Shown piece by piece: positions 15,901 to 24,219 of a stretch of DNA of 64,000 nt. The position numbers were made by a program, and so were the translations under genes. The notes under the pieces were generated by a model that made no database searches, had not been told where the DNA came from, and saw nothing but the letters and a program-made list of their open reading frames with translations. Numbering within the stretch: position 1 is the stretch's first letter; every line of letters starts with the position of its first letter. Origin of the DNA: Haliea sp. (GTDB taxonomy: Bacteria > Pseudomonadota > Gammaproteobacteria > Pseudomonadales > Halieaceae); the NCBI GenBank assembly GCA_016704305.1, contig JADJAL010000004.1, forward strand, positions 186,001 to 250,000, in the 5' to 3' direction.

Positions 15901-18267
15901 TCAGCCTTCGAAATAGTACACCAAGCGCAGGCCGATCTGACGCGGACGCACCATGTTGTGGAAGTGGCGCCGACTCAAGTCGAACAGGCCCACATCCCGG
16001 AAGGTACTGGCGTCGCGGCGCACGCCGGTGTCGGCGTACTCATTGAACAGGTTTTCCCCGTACAGCGAAACGCGCCAGGCATCCTTGTGCCAGGTAGCAG
16101 AGGCATATTGCAGGAAGTAGCTACCAAGGCTTTCCCCGTAGTTGCGGTTGCCGACTTTGGTGCTGACGTTGCTCTGGCCGGTGACCGAGTAATACAGATC
16201 GATGCTGGAGCCATCGTTGAGGGGGAACGTGTAGTTCGTCGCCAAAAATCCCTGGTGCTCCGGTGTGCCGGGAAGCCTGTCACCGTCAAAGCCATCCTCT
16301 CCGTCGACGATACCCGGGGCCTCGTCGGACAACTCTGCGTCGATGTACGCGTAGGACCCCTGCAGGTACCAATCGGGGGTAATGAACCAGGTCGACTCCA
16401 GCTCCACGCCGCTGCTCGTGGCTGACTTGCCGTTAGTGCTGATTTGAAGTGAACCGTTCTCGGTCACGGTGGGCAGGCGAATATCATCCCACTCGATGTA
16501 GAAAATCGAACCATTGAGCAGAAGGGAGTCGCCGAACTCCGAGTGCACGCCGAGCTCGTAGTTGGTGCTGGTGTCCGACTCGACCGCCTCTTCGTCTGGC
16601 AGCGCGCAGACAATCTGCGTGGGCGGCAGCGGGTTGGGGCAGGGGCCGACGGCGTTGGCCTCGCCGAGACGATAACCCTCGCTGACCGTGAGGAAGCCCA
16701 TGATATCGTCGGTGAAATCATAGGACGTGTTGAATTTGAAGATGCTGTCGTTGTCGTCCGAATCATTGGCTCCCTCAAAAGCAGGGAGGCCGAATAGCCG
16801 GTCCGCAATGGGGAAGTAGGTGAAGCTTTCCGCTTTATCTTCAAATTTGAACCAGCGCGCACCGACAGTGACCTGCCATTCGTCAGTGAAGCGATAGCCG
16901 ATCTCGCCAAACACAGCGCTCTCTTCGACTTTTTGCGACCTTGTCTCCTCGTACTCCACATCGCTGGCGCCGGGCTCGGTTCCCGTCCCGAAAAAGTCGA
17001 TCGCGAACTCCTCCCAGTTGGGCGTGAACTCCTGGCTCAGGGTATTCAGTTCAAAGTCGGAGTAGAAAACGCCGCCTATCCAGCTCAGCGGACCCTCCGA
17101 GGTCGATACCAGCCGCAGCTCCTGGGTGAATGTGTCCTCATTGCCGTCCTCCCGGGTGAAGGCGGAAAACTGGGGAAAGAACTCGTAGCCGTTTTCCAGT
17201 TCCAGCAGCAACTCGGTCTGGTCCCGCTGACCATTCTCGGAGTACTCTGAGTAGCCAGTGGCGGACGTCAGTTCCGCAAACCCGAGGTCGGCCACGATCT
17301 CCAGCGCCAGCAGTTCGTTCTTGCGCTTGTTGGGCTCTTCAAGGCGCAGAGCGGAGTCGTATTTATCGGTGCCGAAACCGTGCTGATTATTGATCTGGCG
17401 CCCACCGATGTCCTGATCCTGATAGTAATAGCTGAGGGTGCTGTCCAGTGTGTCACCCGTGTAGCGCAAAGCCAGGCGGCCGGACCAGGTTTCCTCATCG
17501 TTAACATCGCGCTTGCTGCTTACGTTTGCGTTGCGGTCGAGTGAATCCGGGTAATCCGGCAGGGCGTCAGGGTAGGACACACCGGCCTCTCGCACGAGAT
17601 ACTTGTAGTCGATAAAGCCCGGATCGTCCGAGTAGTCCATTGAAGCACGCAGCGCCAGTCGGTCATCGACCAGCGGAATATTAACGGTGCCACCACCCTC
17701 GTAACCGGTGTCGCTGGATTCGCTCAGATCGTAGACGTCACCGCGGATTTCATAACTGAGTGCATCCGCCTGAGGCTTGTTGGGGATATAGCGCAGCGCA
17801 CCACCGAGCGTCCCGGCACCGTACAAGGTGCCCTGCGGGCCGCGCAAAACTTCAACCCGTTCCAGATCATTGAGTTTGAGGTCTACGTAAAAAGGCACCT
17901 CTCCCAAATACGTTGCAACCACCCCGCCGCCATTATTGCTTTGGTCGTTTGCCTGTATCGAGCCCGCGTTCAAGCCGCGGATCGTGAGTGTATTGCTGCT
18001 GCGAGGGCCTTGGTCGATAACGGTCATGCCCGGCACAACCCGAGCGATATCGGACAGGTCGGTAAGTCGTTGACGCTCGATCTGCGAACCGCTGAGGGCA
18101 GTAATGTTGATCGGTATATCCTGGATAGACTGCGTACGGCGGGTAGCCGTCACGAGCACTTCTTCCAGCATGGCCTGCTGTGCCGTGGCATAACCGGAAA
18201 TGAGCGTGGATGCTACAGCCGCCGATAGCGTGCTGATTCGAAAAGTCTTGCCCTTGTTGTTACGCAT
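15901..18267 (-). CDS. TonB-dependent outer-membrane receptor
   Basis: A 788-residue outer-membrane transporter. It has a signal peptide (residues 1-29, cleaved near YATA-QQ), a TonB box region EEVLVTATRR, a plug domain with IPINITALSG, LTIRGLN and RVEVLRGPQGTLYGAGTLGG, then a beta-barrel ending LRLVYYFEG. The RGPQGTLYG type is the large CirA/FecA-like group in which substrate cannot be inferred; sugars, steroids, lipids and chelates are all possible. The downstream TPR-sulfotransferase is 101 bases away and may be co-transcribed. The frame is intact, unlike the other receptor at 28361. Confidence 0.92.
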   Translation of the reverse strand: MRNNKGKTFRISTLSAAVASTLISGYATAQQAMLEEVLVTATRRTQSIQDIPINITALSGSQIERQRLTDLSDIARVVPGMTVIDQGPRSSNTLTIRGLNAGSIQANDQSNNGGGVVATYLGEVPFYVDLKLNDLERVEVLRGPQGTLYGAGTLGGALRYIPNKPQADALSYEIRGDVYDLSESSDTGYEGGGTVNIPLVDDRLALRASMDYSDDPGFIDYKYLVREAGVSYPDALPDYPDSLDRNANVSSKRDVNDEETWSGRLALRYTGDTLDSTLSYYYQDQDIGGRQINNQHGFGTDKYDSALRLEEPNKRKNELLALEIVADLGFAELTSATGYSEYSENGQRDQTELLLELENGYEFFPQFSAFTREDGNEDTFTQELRLVSTSEGPLSWIGGVFYSDFELNTLSQEFTPNWEEFAIDFFGTGTEPGASDVEYEETRSQKVEESAVFGEIGYRFTDEWQVTVGARWFKFEDKAESFTYFPIADRLFGLPAFEGANDSDDNDSIFKFNTSYDFTDDIMGFLTVSEGYRLGEANAVGPCPNPLPPTQIVCALPDEEAVESDTSTNYELGVHSEFGDSLLLNGSIFYIEWDDIRLPTVTENGSLQISTNGKSATSSGVELESTWFITPDWYLQGSYAYIDAELSDEAPGIVDGEDGFDGDRLPGTPEHQGFLATNYTFPLNDGSSIDLYYSVTGQSNVSTKVGNRNYGESLGSYFLQYASATWHKDAWRVSLYGENLFNEYADTGVRRDASTFRDVGLFDLSRRHFHNMVRPRQIGLRLVYYFEG

Positions 18268-18576
18268 GAATCGCCCCTGTTTGCGTTAGGAACCCATCGC
18301 AATGTATGAGTTGCGCCAAAAAAAAAGGCTCTTCCATGTTGCCCCGTCCAACCGGCTGGAATTCTTATTCGGCAAACCAGCCCCAGATTGAGAGAAACGC
18401 ATTAATTAGTGTCTTGCCCCACCTCAAAGGTAGCATCCGGGACACACGCACTAAAACGCTCGATAAGGTGAAAAAATACCGTTTATGTTCAGTGGCTTAA
18501 GCTGGTGCGTTACAGCAAGTTCTGCGCAATTTTTGTGCGCCGCACCGCGCGCGGCATGGTGCCTGGCGACAGCGGC
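18268..18576. other. Intergenic region upstream of the TonB receptor
   Basis: No gene seen. The segment is more A/T-rich than its surroundings (nine-A run at 18318-18326; AATTAATTAG-like at about 18400). It must contain the promoter of the receptor on the minus strand and the 3' end of serA. No convincing terminator or promoter could be fixed. Confidence 0.3.
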
Positions 18577-19807
18577 TCAGAACAGGACCCGGCTGCGGAT
18601 AGTCCCGTCGATGGCCGCCAGCTTCTTCAACGCGATTTCACTGTACTCCGCGTCGATGTCTATCACCACGTAGCCCAGCGTCTCGTTGGTTTGCAGGAAC
18701 TGCGCGGCGATATTGATCTGGTTGTCGGAAAACACCGTGTTGATGGCGCTCATCACGCCCGGTACGTTGCGGTGTATATGCAGCAGCCGGTGCTTGCCGA
18801 CGTGCTCGGGCAGCGCTACCGGCGGGCAGGTTGATCGAGGAGGTCGTCGTGCCATTGTCGCTGTAGCGCGCCAGTTTCTCCGCCACCTCCATGCCGATAT
18901 TCTCCTGCGCCTCGAGGGTGCTGCCGCCGATATGCGGGGTGAGAAAGGCGTTGTCGAAGCGGCGCAAGGGCGAGACAAATTCCTCGTCGTTGGAGCGCGG
19001 CTCCACCGGGAACACATCGATGCCCGCGCCGCCGAGGGCGCCGCTCTCCAGCGCGTTCGCCAGCGCGTCGATATCCACCACGGTGCCGCGCGAGGCGTTG
19101 ATCAGTATGCTGCCCGGTTGCATCTGCGCCAGTTGCGCGGCGCCGATCATGTTCTGCGTGGTGTCGGTTTCCGGCACGTGCAGGCTGACGACATCCGAGC
19201 TGCCGAGCAGTTGATTGAGGCTCGGCACCTGCCGGGCATTGCCCAGCGGCAATTTGTTGGTGATGTCATAGAACTGCACCTGCATGCCCAGCGCTTCGGC
19301 GATGACACCCAACTGCATGCCGATATTGCCGTAGCCGACGATGCCCAGTTTCTTGCCGCGAATTTCAAACGCGTTGGCGGCGGTTTTGTGCCACTCGCCA
19401 CGGTGCGCGGCGGCGTTCTTGGCCGCGACGCCTCGCAGCAGCAGTATCGCCTCCGCCAGCACCAGTTCAGCGACGCTGCGGGTGTTGGAAAACGGCGCAT
19501 TGAATACGGGGATGCCGCGCCGGGTGGCGGCGCCAAGGTCCACCTGGTTCGTACCGATGCAAAAGCAGCCGACTGCCGCCAGTTTTCCTGCCGACGCAAA
19601 CACTTCCTCGGTGAGTTGGGTAGCGGAGCGAATGCCCACAAAGTGGGCGCTGGCAATCGCGGACTTCAGCTCCTCCAGCGGGAGCGCCTTTTTGTGTTGC
19701 TCGATGTTGCTGTAACCGGATTTTTGCAGGGTCTCCACCGCCGAAGGGTGAACACCCTCCAGCAGCAGGAATTTGATTTTGCTTTTTTCCAGCGATTGCT
19801 GCGCCAT
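18577..19807 (-). CDS. serA: D-3-phosphoglycerate dehydrogenase (one frameshift)
   Basis: SerA oxidises 3-phosphoglycerate to phosphohydroxypyruvate, the first step of serine synthesis. It has a catalytic domain (GIRSATQLTEEVF), the Rossmann motif LGIVGYGNIGMQ, RGTVVDIDAL, LTPHIGGSTLEAQENIG, and a C-terminal ACT domain (VPGVMSAINTVFSDNQINIA). The frame breaks inside SINLP: the plus strand reads GGG at 18824-18826, and removing one base gives SINLPPVALPEHVGKHR and a 409-residue protein, as in E. coli (410). An assembly error is likely. The gene is preceded by a hairpin with a T tract (19866-19902) and faces a divergent D-2-hydroxyglutarate dehydrogenase. Confidence 0.95.
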
Positions 19808-19865
19808 GATGTTTTGGTCCTTTGGAAGTGAATGCCTGACTGTGCGACGAGCCCGCCGCCGAGGC

Positions 19866-19902
19866 AAAAAAAGCGGCGCGTATGGTACCATACGCGCCGC
19901 TT
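19866..19902 (-). terminator. Perfect 32-bp palindrome plus T7 in the serA leader (attenuator-like)
   Basis: On the minus strand the palindrome at 19871-19902 (arms AAGCGGCGCGTATGGT and its exact complement) is followed at once by seven T. This is a strong intrinsic terminator oriented into serA, whose start codon is 59 bases further on. There is no gene upstream on that strand for it to terminate, because the next gene is divergent. It therefore either attenuates serA transcription or ends an unannotated short RNA. Confidence 0.7.
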
Positions 19903-19914
19903 GAACCAGCGCCT

Positions 19915-20004
19915 CGTGAATATTGACCTTGTAAACAGCGACCGCGTGAATATTAGCCCCGTTAACCGCTGCGCCGTGAAATCAGTCCCGTGAAAATTAC
20001 CGAA
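19915..20004. repeat. Three imperfect 30-bp tandem repeats between serA and the divergent dehydrogenase
   Basis: CGTGAATATT, CGTGAATATT and CGTGAAATCA begin at 19915, 19945 and 19975, exactly 30 bases apart. The unit is CGTGAAT/A-ATT then a purine/CC and a (T/C)GTTAAC-like part. The last unit runs to the ribosome site (AAGGAG at about 20001) of the plus-strand gene. Thirty bases is close to three helical turns, so repeated protein sites on one DNA face are possible. Confidence 0.5.
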
Positions 20005-20014
20005 GGAGTCCGCC

Positions 20015-21424
20015 GTGCCTGTGATCGTGCCTGAAATCGACAAGTCCGTGCTGAGGGCGCTTCAGGATATTGTCGGCCCTGGCCGCGTGTTGACCGACGC
20101 TGATTCACTACTGCAGTACGGCCGTGATTGGACTCGGGTGCATGCGCCCAGCCCTGGCGCAGTCGTGCTGCCAGACAGCATCGAGCAGGTGCAACACATC
20201 GTGCGCATTGCGGCGGACGCAGGGATTGCGATCGTGCCCTCCGGGGGGCGCACCGGGCTGAGCGCGGGCGCCGTCGCCTGCCATGGCGAACTGGTGCTGG
20301 CGCTGGACCGGCTCAACCATATCGAAGACTTCAGTCCCATCGACCGCACCGTGCGTTGCGGCGCCGGCGTCCTGACCGAACAACTGCAAAACTTCGCGGC
20401 GGAACAAGGCCTGTTCTATCCGGTGGACTTCGCCTCCAGCGGCTCCAGCCAGATCGGTGGCAACATCTCCACCAATGCGGGTGGCATCAAGGTCATCCGC
20501 TACGGGATGACCCGCGACTGGGTGGCCGGCGTGAATCTGGTTACCGGCAGCGGGGAGCTGCTCGATCTGAATCGCGGCCTGGTAAAAAACAACGCCGGGT
20601 ACGACTTGCGACAACTGGTGATCGGCGCCGAGGGCACGCTGGGCGTCGTGGTCGAGGCCACGATGCGCCTGTCACGAGCGCCGCAGGAGCTGGCCGTGCT
20701 GGTGCTTGGCGCTCCGGATATGGCGTCCATCATGCACATCCTGTGCGCCTATCAAAGCGCGATTGAACTCAGCGCCTTCGAGTTCTTCTCCGAGCTCGCA
20801 CTGCAAAAAGTCATCGCGCACCAGGGCCTGCTGCGCCCGTTCGAGACCCAGGCGCAGTTCTACGCGCTGTTGGAATTTGAGCAGCGTGACGAGAGCGCGC
20901 TGGAGCTGGCCATGGGCCTATTCGAACACTGCGTGGAGCAGGGTTGGGCGCTGGATGGCGTGGTCAGCCAGAGTATCGCGCAGGCGCAATCCCTGTGGCG
21001 TTTGCGCGAGGATATCTCGGAGACCATCTCGCGCTGGACGCCGTACAAAAACGACATTTCCACGCTGACATCTCGCGTGCCCGCCTTCCTCGAAGAAGTA
21101 GAAGCTGTGGTCAACCAAAGCTATCCGGAATTCGAGATCGTCTGGTTTGGCCACATCGGCGATGGCAACGTGCATCTCAATATCCTCAAGCCCGACGATT
21201 TATCCATTGCCGACTTCCAGCAGCGCTGTGGCGAAGTCAGCAAGTGGGTGTTCGATATCGTGCAGCGCTATGGCGGCAGCGTGTCCGCCGAGCACGGCGT
21301 CGGACTGCTGAAGAAGGAATACCTGCACTACAGCCGTTCAGAGCTTGAGGTGTCGATCATGCGGCAAATCAAGAAGGCTTTCGATCCGCAGGGGATTATG
21401 AATCCAGGCAAGATTTTTGATTAG
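20015..21424 (+). CDS. FAD-linked D-2-hydroxyglutarate dehydrogenase
   Basis: A 469-residue FAD-dependent oxidase of the GlcD/D2HGDH family. The FAD-binding PCMH domain has VPSGGRTGLSAGAVA, GGNISTNAGGIKVIRYGMTRDW and IGAEGTLGVV. The C-terminal FAD_oxidase_C domain has HIGDGNVHLNIL, SAEHGVGLLKKEYL and ends FDPQGIMNPGKIFD. It faces serA divergently. In pseudomonads SerA reduces 2-oxoglutarate to D-2-hydroxyglutarate while making phosphohydroxypyruvate, and this type of enzyme re-oxidises the by-product and passes electrons on. The neighbourhood makes that role more likely than D-lactate or glycolate oxidation. The start is GTG 20015, with AAGGAG upstream. Confidence 0.85.
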   Translation: MPVIVPEIDKSVLRALQDIVGPGRVLTDADSLLQYGRDWTRVHAPSPGAVVLPDSIEQVQHIVRIAADAGIAIVPSGGRTGLSAGAVACHGELVLALDRLNHIEDFSPIDRTVRCGAGVLTEQLQNFAAEQGLFYPVDFASSGSSQIGGNISTNAGGIKVIRYGMTRDWVAGVNLVTGSGELLDLNRGLVKNNAGYDLRQLVIGAEGTLGVVVEATMRLSRAPQELAVLVLGAPDMASIMHILCAYQSAIELSAFEFFSELALQKVIAHQGLLRPFETQAQFYALLEFEQRDESALELAMGLFEHCVEQGWALDGVVSQSIAQAQSLWRLREDISETISRWTPYKNDISTLTSRVPAFLEEVEAVVNQSYPEFEIVWFGHIGDGNVHLNILKPDDLSIADFQQRCGEVSKWVFDIVQRYGGSVSAEHGVGLLKKEYLHYSRSELEVSIMRQIKKAFDPQGIMNPGKIFD

Positions 21425-22570
21425 GCGGGCGCCCTCCCCGCGAGTCGCGCCGGCAGCAGTCGGGCGCCGAAACATGGCATACAGCATCTGCTGCGCGTCA
21501 AAACGCCACAGGCGCACCGCAACCCCGCTGATCTGTGGCTGTGCGGCAGTGACAGACCGGCGCAACGATTGCACGCACGCAGATCTCGTGCCGGCGCCTG
21601 CGCGCTCGTCCAGCGCGCCGCGCCCATCCTCGCGACCGCCCTCCTGTATCCATGAATAGCTGACCATGCTGCTCGGGACGCGCACCGGGAGAGAAACGCC
21701 ATCGGGCAGCCATTCGGGCATGAAGGCGACCGCGGCGGCAGCGGGCGGTGTCATGGTACATTCCGAGTAGGCACGTTGGCCGTCGACATCGCGCCAGTGC
21801 ACTCGCCAGCGAGCCAGCGCCACGGCGCCGTGCCAGACCACATCACGTCGTCGCCGCTCATGCAGACATAATTGGAACTCGCGTTGTCCACCTCGACATA
21901 TAGGCCGCGCACATTCAGTTCGATGCGCTCGACGCGCACGCCGGCCGGCGCCTGCCAGCGCTCGGTCCAGACTTCACCAACTTCCGGCAGAGTAAAGCGC
22001 TGTTGCTCGACCACCTCATGCCGCGGTGGTCTTTCCACGCCGGGCACAAAGTTTGCGCCGGGCGCAGCGCCCGTTCCGTCTACAGCGCGCCAGAACGAAC
22101 ACCCACTGTTGCGCCATGCTGGCGAGCAGCATCGGCACCAGAATCATGAGCAAGCCTGAAAGGGCCATGGCCAGTGCGTCCTTGCGCGCAAGCCCGGCGA
22201 CAAAACCAGCCAGCCAATGCAAACCAAAGTACAGCAACGGTCCGGCGGTGAAAGCGAGCAAGTAAAGCGCCGCAAGCGCCTCAGGCCCACCGACAGCGCG
22301 CGCCGAAATCACCACGACGGCGGCTACGACCGCAGCAATCGGCAGTGTGGCAACGCGCACGAACAGCCAGGCACTGGCCTTTTTTTGCGCGGCGTAGCGG
22401 CGACGCTCGTATACTGCCGCGACCAGCACTGCTGTCAGCATCAACAGCGCAAACACGCTGCAGATGACGATTACGGTCGGCGGCATCATCGAAGTGCGAA
22501 CCCGGTCAAACGCTTCCATCCACGAGTCGTAGTAGACGATGAGTCTCGTGGCCTGATCGATGAGGTGCAA
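21338..22570 (-). pseudogene. Unidentified multi-pass membrane protein, two frameshifts
   Basis: Three minus-strand frames join into one protein. The first (22570 to about 22081) has at least four hydrophobic segments, e.g. VIVICSVFALLMLTAVLVAA and ALSGLLMILVPMLLASMA. The second (to about 21848) reads GTGAAPGANFVPGVERPPRH and ELNVRGLYVEVDN. The third continues ALARWRVHWRDVDGQRAYSE and then MPEWLPDGVSLPVRV. Breaks lie near 22081 and 21848, and each needs one base to repair. The 3' end is uncertain and overlaps the dehydrogenase gene; the stop may be at 21421 in another frame. The start is also uncertain (TTG 22570 or an internal ATG). I do not recognise the family: four N-terminal helices and a soluble, probably periplasmic, C-terminal part. 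Confidence 0.5.
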
Positions 22571-22636
22571 GACCAGCGGGTCGAACCGTTCGGCAATCGC
22601 TGGTTGCCCGCACCGCGCCTTTTGAATCCACGATAC

Positions 22637-23197
22637 TCAAAACCTCGAACCCGGTTGCTTCAAAAACTCGATTTCTTCCGCGCTGGAAGGGCGCCCAAGG
22701 ACCCTATTCCTGTGAGGATACCGGCCAAAGCGATCAATGATCGCTTTGTGTTTTAGCTCAAACGCGTGGTTGTCAGGTAATGCATACTCCCGGTAAAGGC
22801 GCTCCGCCTCGGTGTGGACAATCCGTGATTCGCTGTGCATGTACGGTAAAAAAAGAAACCCCCGCTCAACCGGAGAAATCTCTGCATGCACCCCGGCGGC
22901 CACGGCCTCTTGCGCCAGGACCAGCGCCATTGGATCTTGTGAATATGCTAACGGGGTATTGCGATAGATGTTCCGGGAGAATTGGTCCAGAACGATGATT
23001 TCCGCGAGCCGCCCCTTTCCCTCCTTGCGCCAGGCAAAAAGTTCTCCCCGGATAGCCCGCTGCAGAACAGGCTGAAAACGGTCCTTGATGTGCTTGTCGA
23101 ATTCGGGCTCCGCCGACCACCATTGCTTCGGCGCGATCTCTTCAAACCAGAAGGCAAGAATCTCATGGTGCGTTTCTGCGACTGCTCGCTCCGGCAT
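22637..23197 (-). CDS. DUF924 family protein
   Basis: A 186-residue all-helical protein of the DUF924 family: ILAFWFEEIAPKQWWSAEP at the N-terminus, IIVLDQFSRNIYRNTPLAYS near residue 68, GFLFLPYMHSE, and a C-terminal FGRYPHRNRVLGRPSSAEE. The fold resembles TPR-like helical hairpins, but no biochemical role is established. A strong ribosome site (AAGGAGGT) precedes ATG 23197. Its start overlaps the end of the upstream ORF (23163-23486) by 35 bases, which suggests translational coupling. Confidence 0.88.
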   Translation of the reverse strand: MPERAVAETHHEILAFWFEEIAPKQWWSAEPEFDKHIKDRFQPVLQRAIRGELFAWRKEGKGRLAEIIVLDQFSRNIYRNTPLAYSQDPMALVLAQEAVAAGVHAEISPVERGFLFLPYMHSESRIVHTEAERLYREYALPDNHAFELKHKAIIDRFGRYPHRNRVLGRPSSAEEIEFLKQPGSRF

Positions 23198-23486
23198 TGG
23201 ACCTCCTTGCTATATATGCACCGTAGCCGTAACGCGCACTGTATTTTTCATAAAATTCGATTTCGTGGCGCTCTGCCTCGACGATTGCGCGAGCCTCTTC
23301 GCTATTGCCACGCTGAATAAGAAAGGAATTACAACGCACGCCCAATGCAGTGGAAATTGTGAAAAGTACGTTCAGGAAGCCAACGACTGCACCATTTGCT
23401 TTGGCAACGACGATATGGCCAATGTGCGCATGGCTGGCGTCAGGGCGTCCGATAGAACCACGCCGAATGACCGGCGGAGCTATCAT
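23163..23486 (-). CDS. Small hypothetical protein, possibly a truncated acetyltransferase
   Basis: About 107 residues. The stretch HIVVAKANGAVVGFLNVLF followed by TISTALG resembles the beta-strand 4 region of GNAT N-acetyltransferases. ARAIVEAERHEIEFYEKYSA then RYGYGAYIARRSN looks like a real, well-conserved C-terminal region. The middle (acetyl-CoA loop) expected of a GNAT is missing, so it may be a shortened or different family. The annotated start overlaps the 3' end of the lipoprotein gene by 47 bases; a later start is possible. It overlaps the DUF924 gene at its 3' end. Confidence 0.4.
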   Translation of the reverse strand: MIAPPVIRRGSIGRPDASHAHIGHIVVAKANGAVVGFLNVLFTISTALGVRCNSFLIQRGNSEEARAIVEAERHEIEFYEKYSARYGYGAYIARRSNAGASSRRNAP

Positions 23487-24051
23487 CGGTCAGCAGTGTC
23501 GTGGCATGACCACCAAAGTTGGTTATCGCGACACTGAAAAATACCTCGGCAAGGTAGGCCTGACTCGACTCAGGCGCCCGGGCGGCATTGATGTCATCCC
23601 AACTGAGATCGCCAAAGCCGCTCATCGGCGCCCACGCCTTTCCATTCATCGTAACGGTCGCGCCTATCTCCGTTAGTGGCTCAAATAGCGGCATCAGGTA
23701 GTAGGTCTTGGGGGACGCCACGATTGCTTCAGCTACTTCGTTCCCGGCAAGAAACGCATTATTCACCTCGCAGGAAGAAGAGGTATTATTCGAGCACAAA
23801 AAATTATCCCCTGTGCTCCATTTCACAAATCGCCAGCCAGGTTTCGGTACCGCAAAAAAAGAATGGTTGTAGTTGGTGTCGCTGATTTCATGCATGCAAA
23901 TCATGCCCTCGCTGCACGTCGAGGCTGGAAATAAAAGGGGATCAACTTGCACCTCACCGCCCTCGACGACCATCACCGCGAGCTTGCAACCCGCGAGGAG
24001 GCCGAGGCTGACAACAACTGACACAGTCCTGAACGTACGCAACGTTATCAT
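23440..24051 (-). CDS. Secreted lipoprotein with repeat-like 'EGG..GW.F..W' domain
   Basis: A 203-residue lipoprotein. It has a signal peptide with lipobox LLAGC (Cys about 22), then AVMVVEGGEVQVDP, a Cys-bounded segment (CSEGMIC), FFAVPKPGWRFVKWSTGD and a second Cys pair, ending YYLMPLFEP. This resembles the bacterial divergent-repeat type found in cell-surface lipoproteins of marine gammaproteobacteria. The last part reads MNGKAWAPMSGFGDLSWDDI. I chose ATG 24051 because GAGGAA precedes it and it gives a clean signal peptide; an open frame from 24126 exists. The function is unknown. Confidence 0.7.
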   Translation of the reverse strand: MITLRTFRTVSVVVSLGLLAGCKLAVMVVEGGEVQVDPLLFPASTCSEGMICMHEISDTNYNHSFFAVPKPGWRFVKWSTGDNFLCSNNTSSSCEVNNAFLAGNEVAEAIVASPKTYYLMPLFEPLTEIGATVTMNGKAWAPMSGFGDLSWDDINAARAPESSQAYLAEVFFSVAITNFGGHATTLLTDDSSAGHSAWFYRTP

Positions 24052-24219
24052 TATTATTTCCTCGAACTGTCCACAGGCACATGGATACCGCAATTCCGTG
24101 CCACTTATTAAGCTGGCGACATCCAAAAACTATAGTGTAGCCGAAAAAGAACTCAAAACTTGTACTCCAGCGCGCCTGTGTTAGATGGCCGTTTGCGCGC
24201 AAAAAAATAGCCATGCTCG

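Noticed and set aside
19666..20043. Minus-strand open frame with FTRSLFTRSIFTRR repeats before serA
   Set aside because: The repeats follow from the 30-bp DNA repeat; the frame overlaps serA and lacks a ribosome site.
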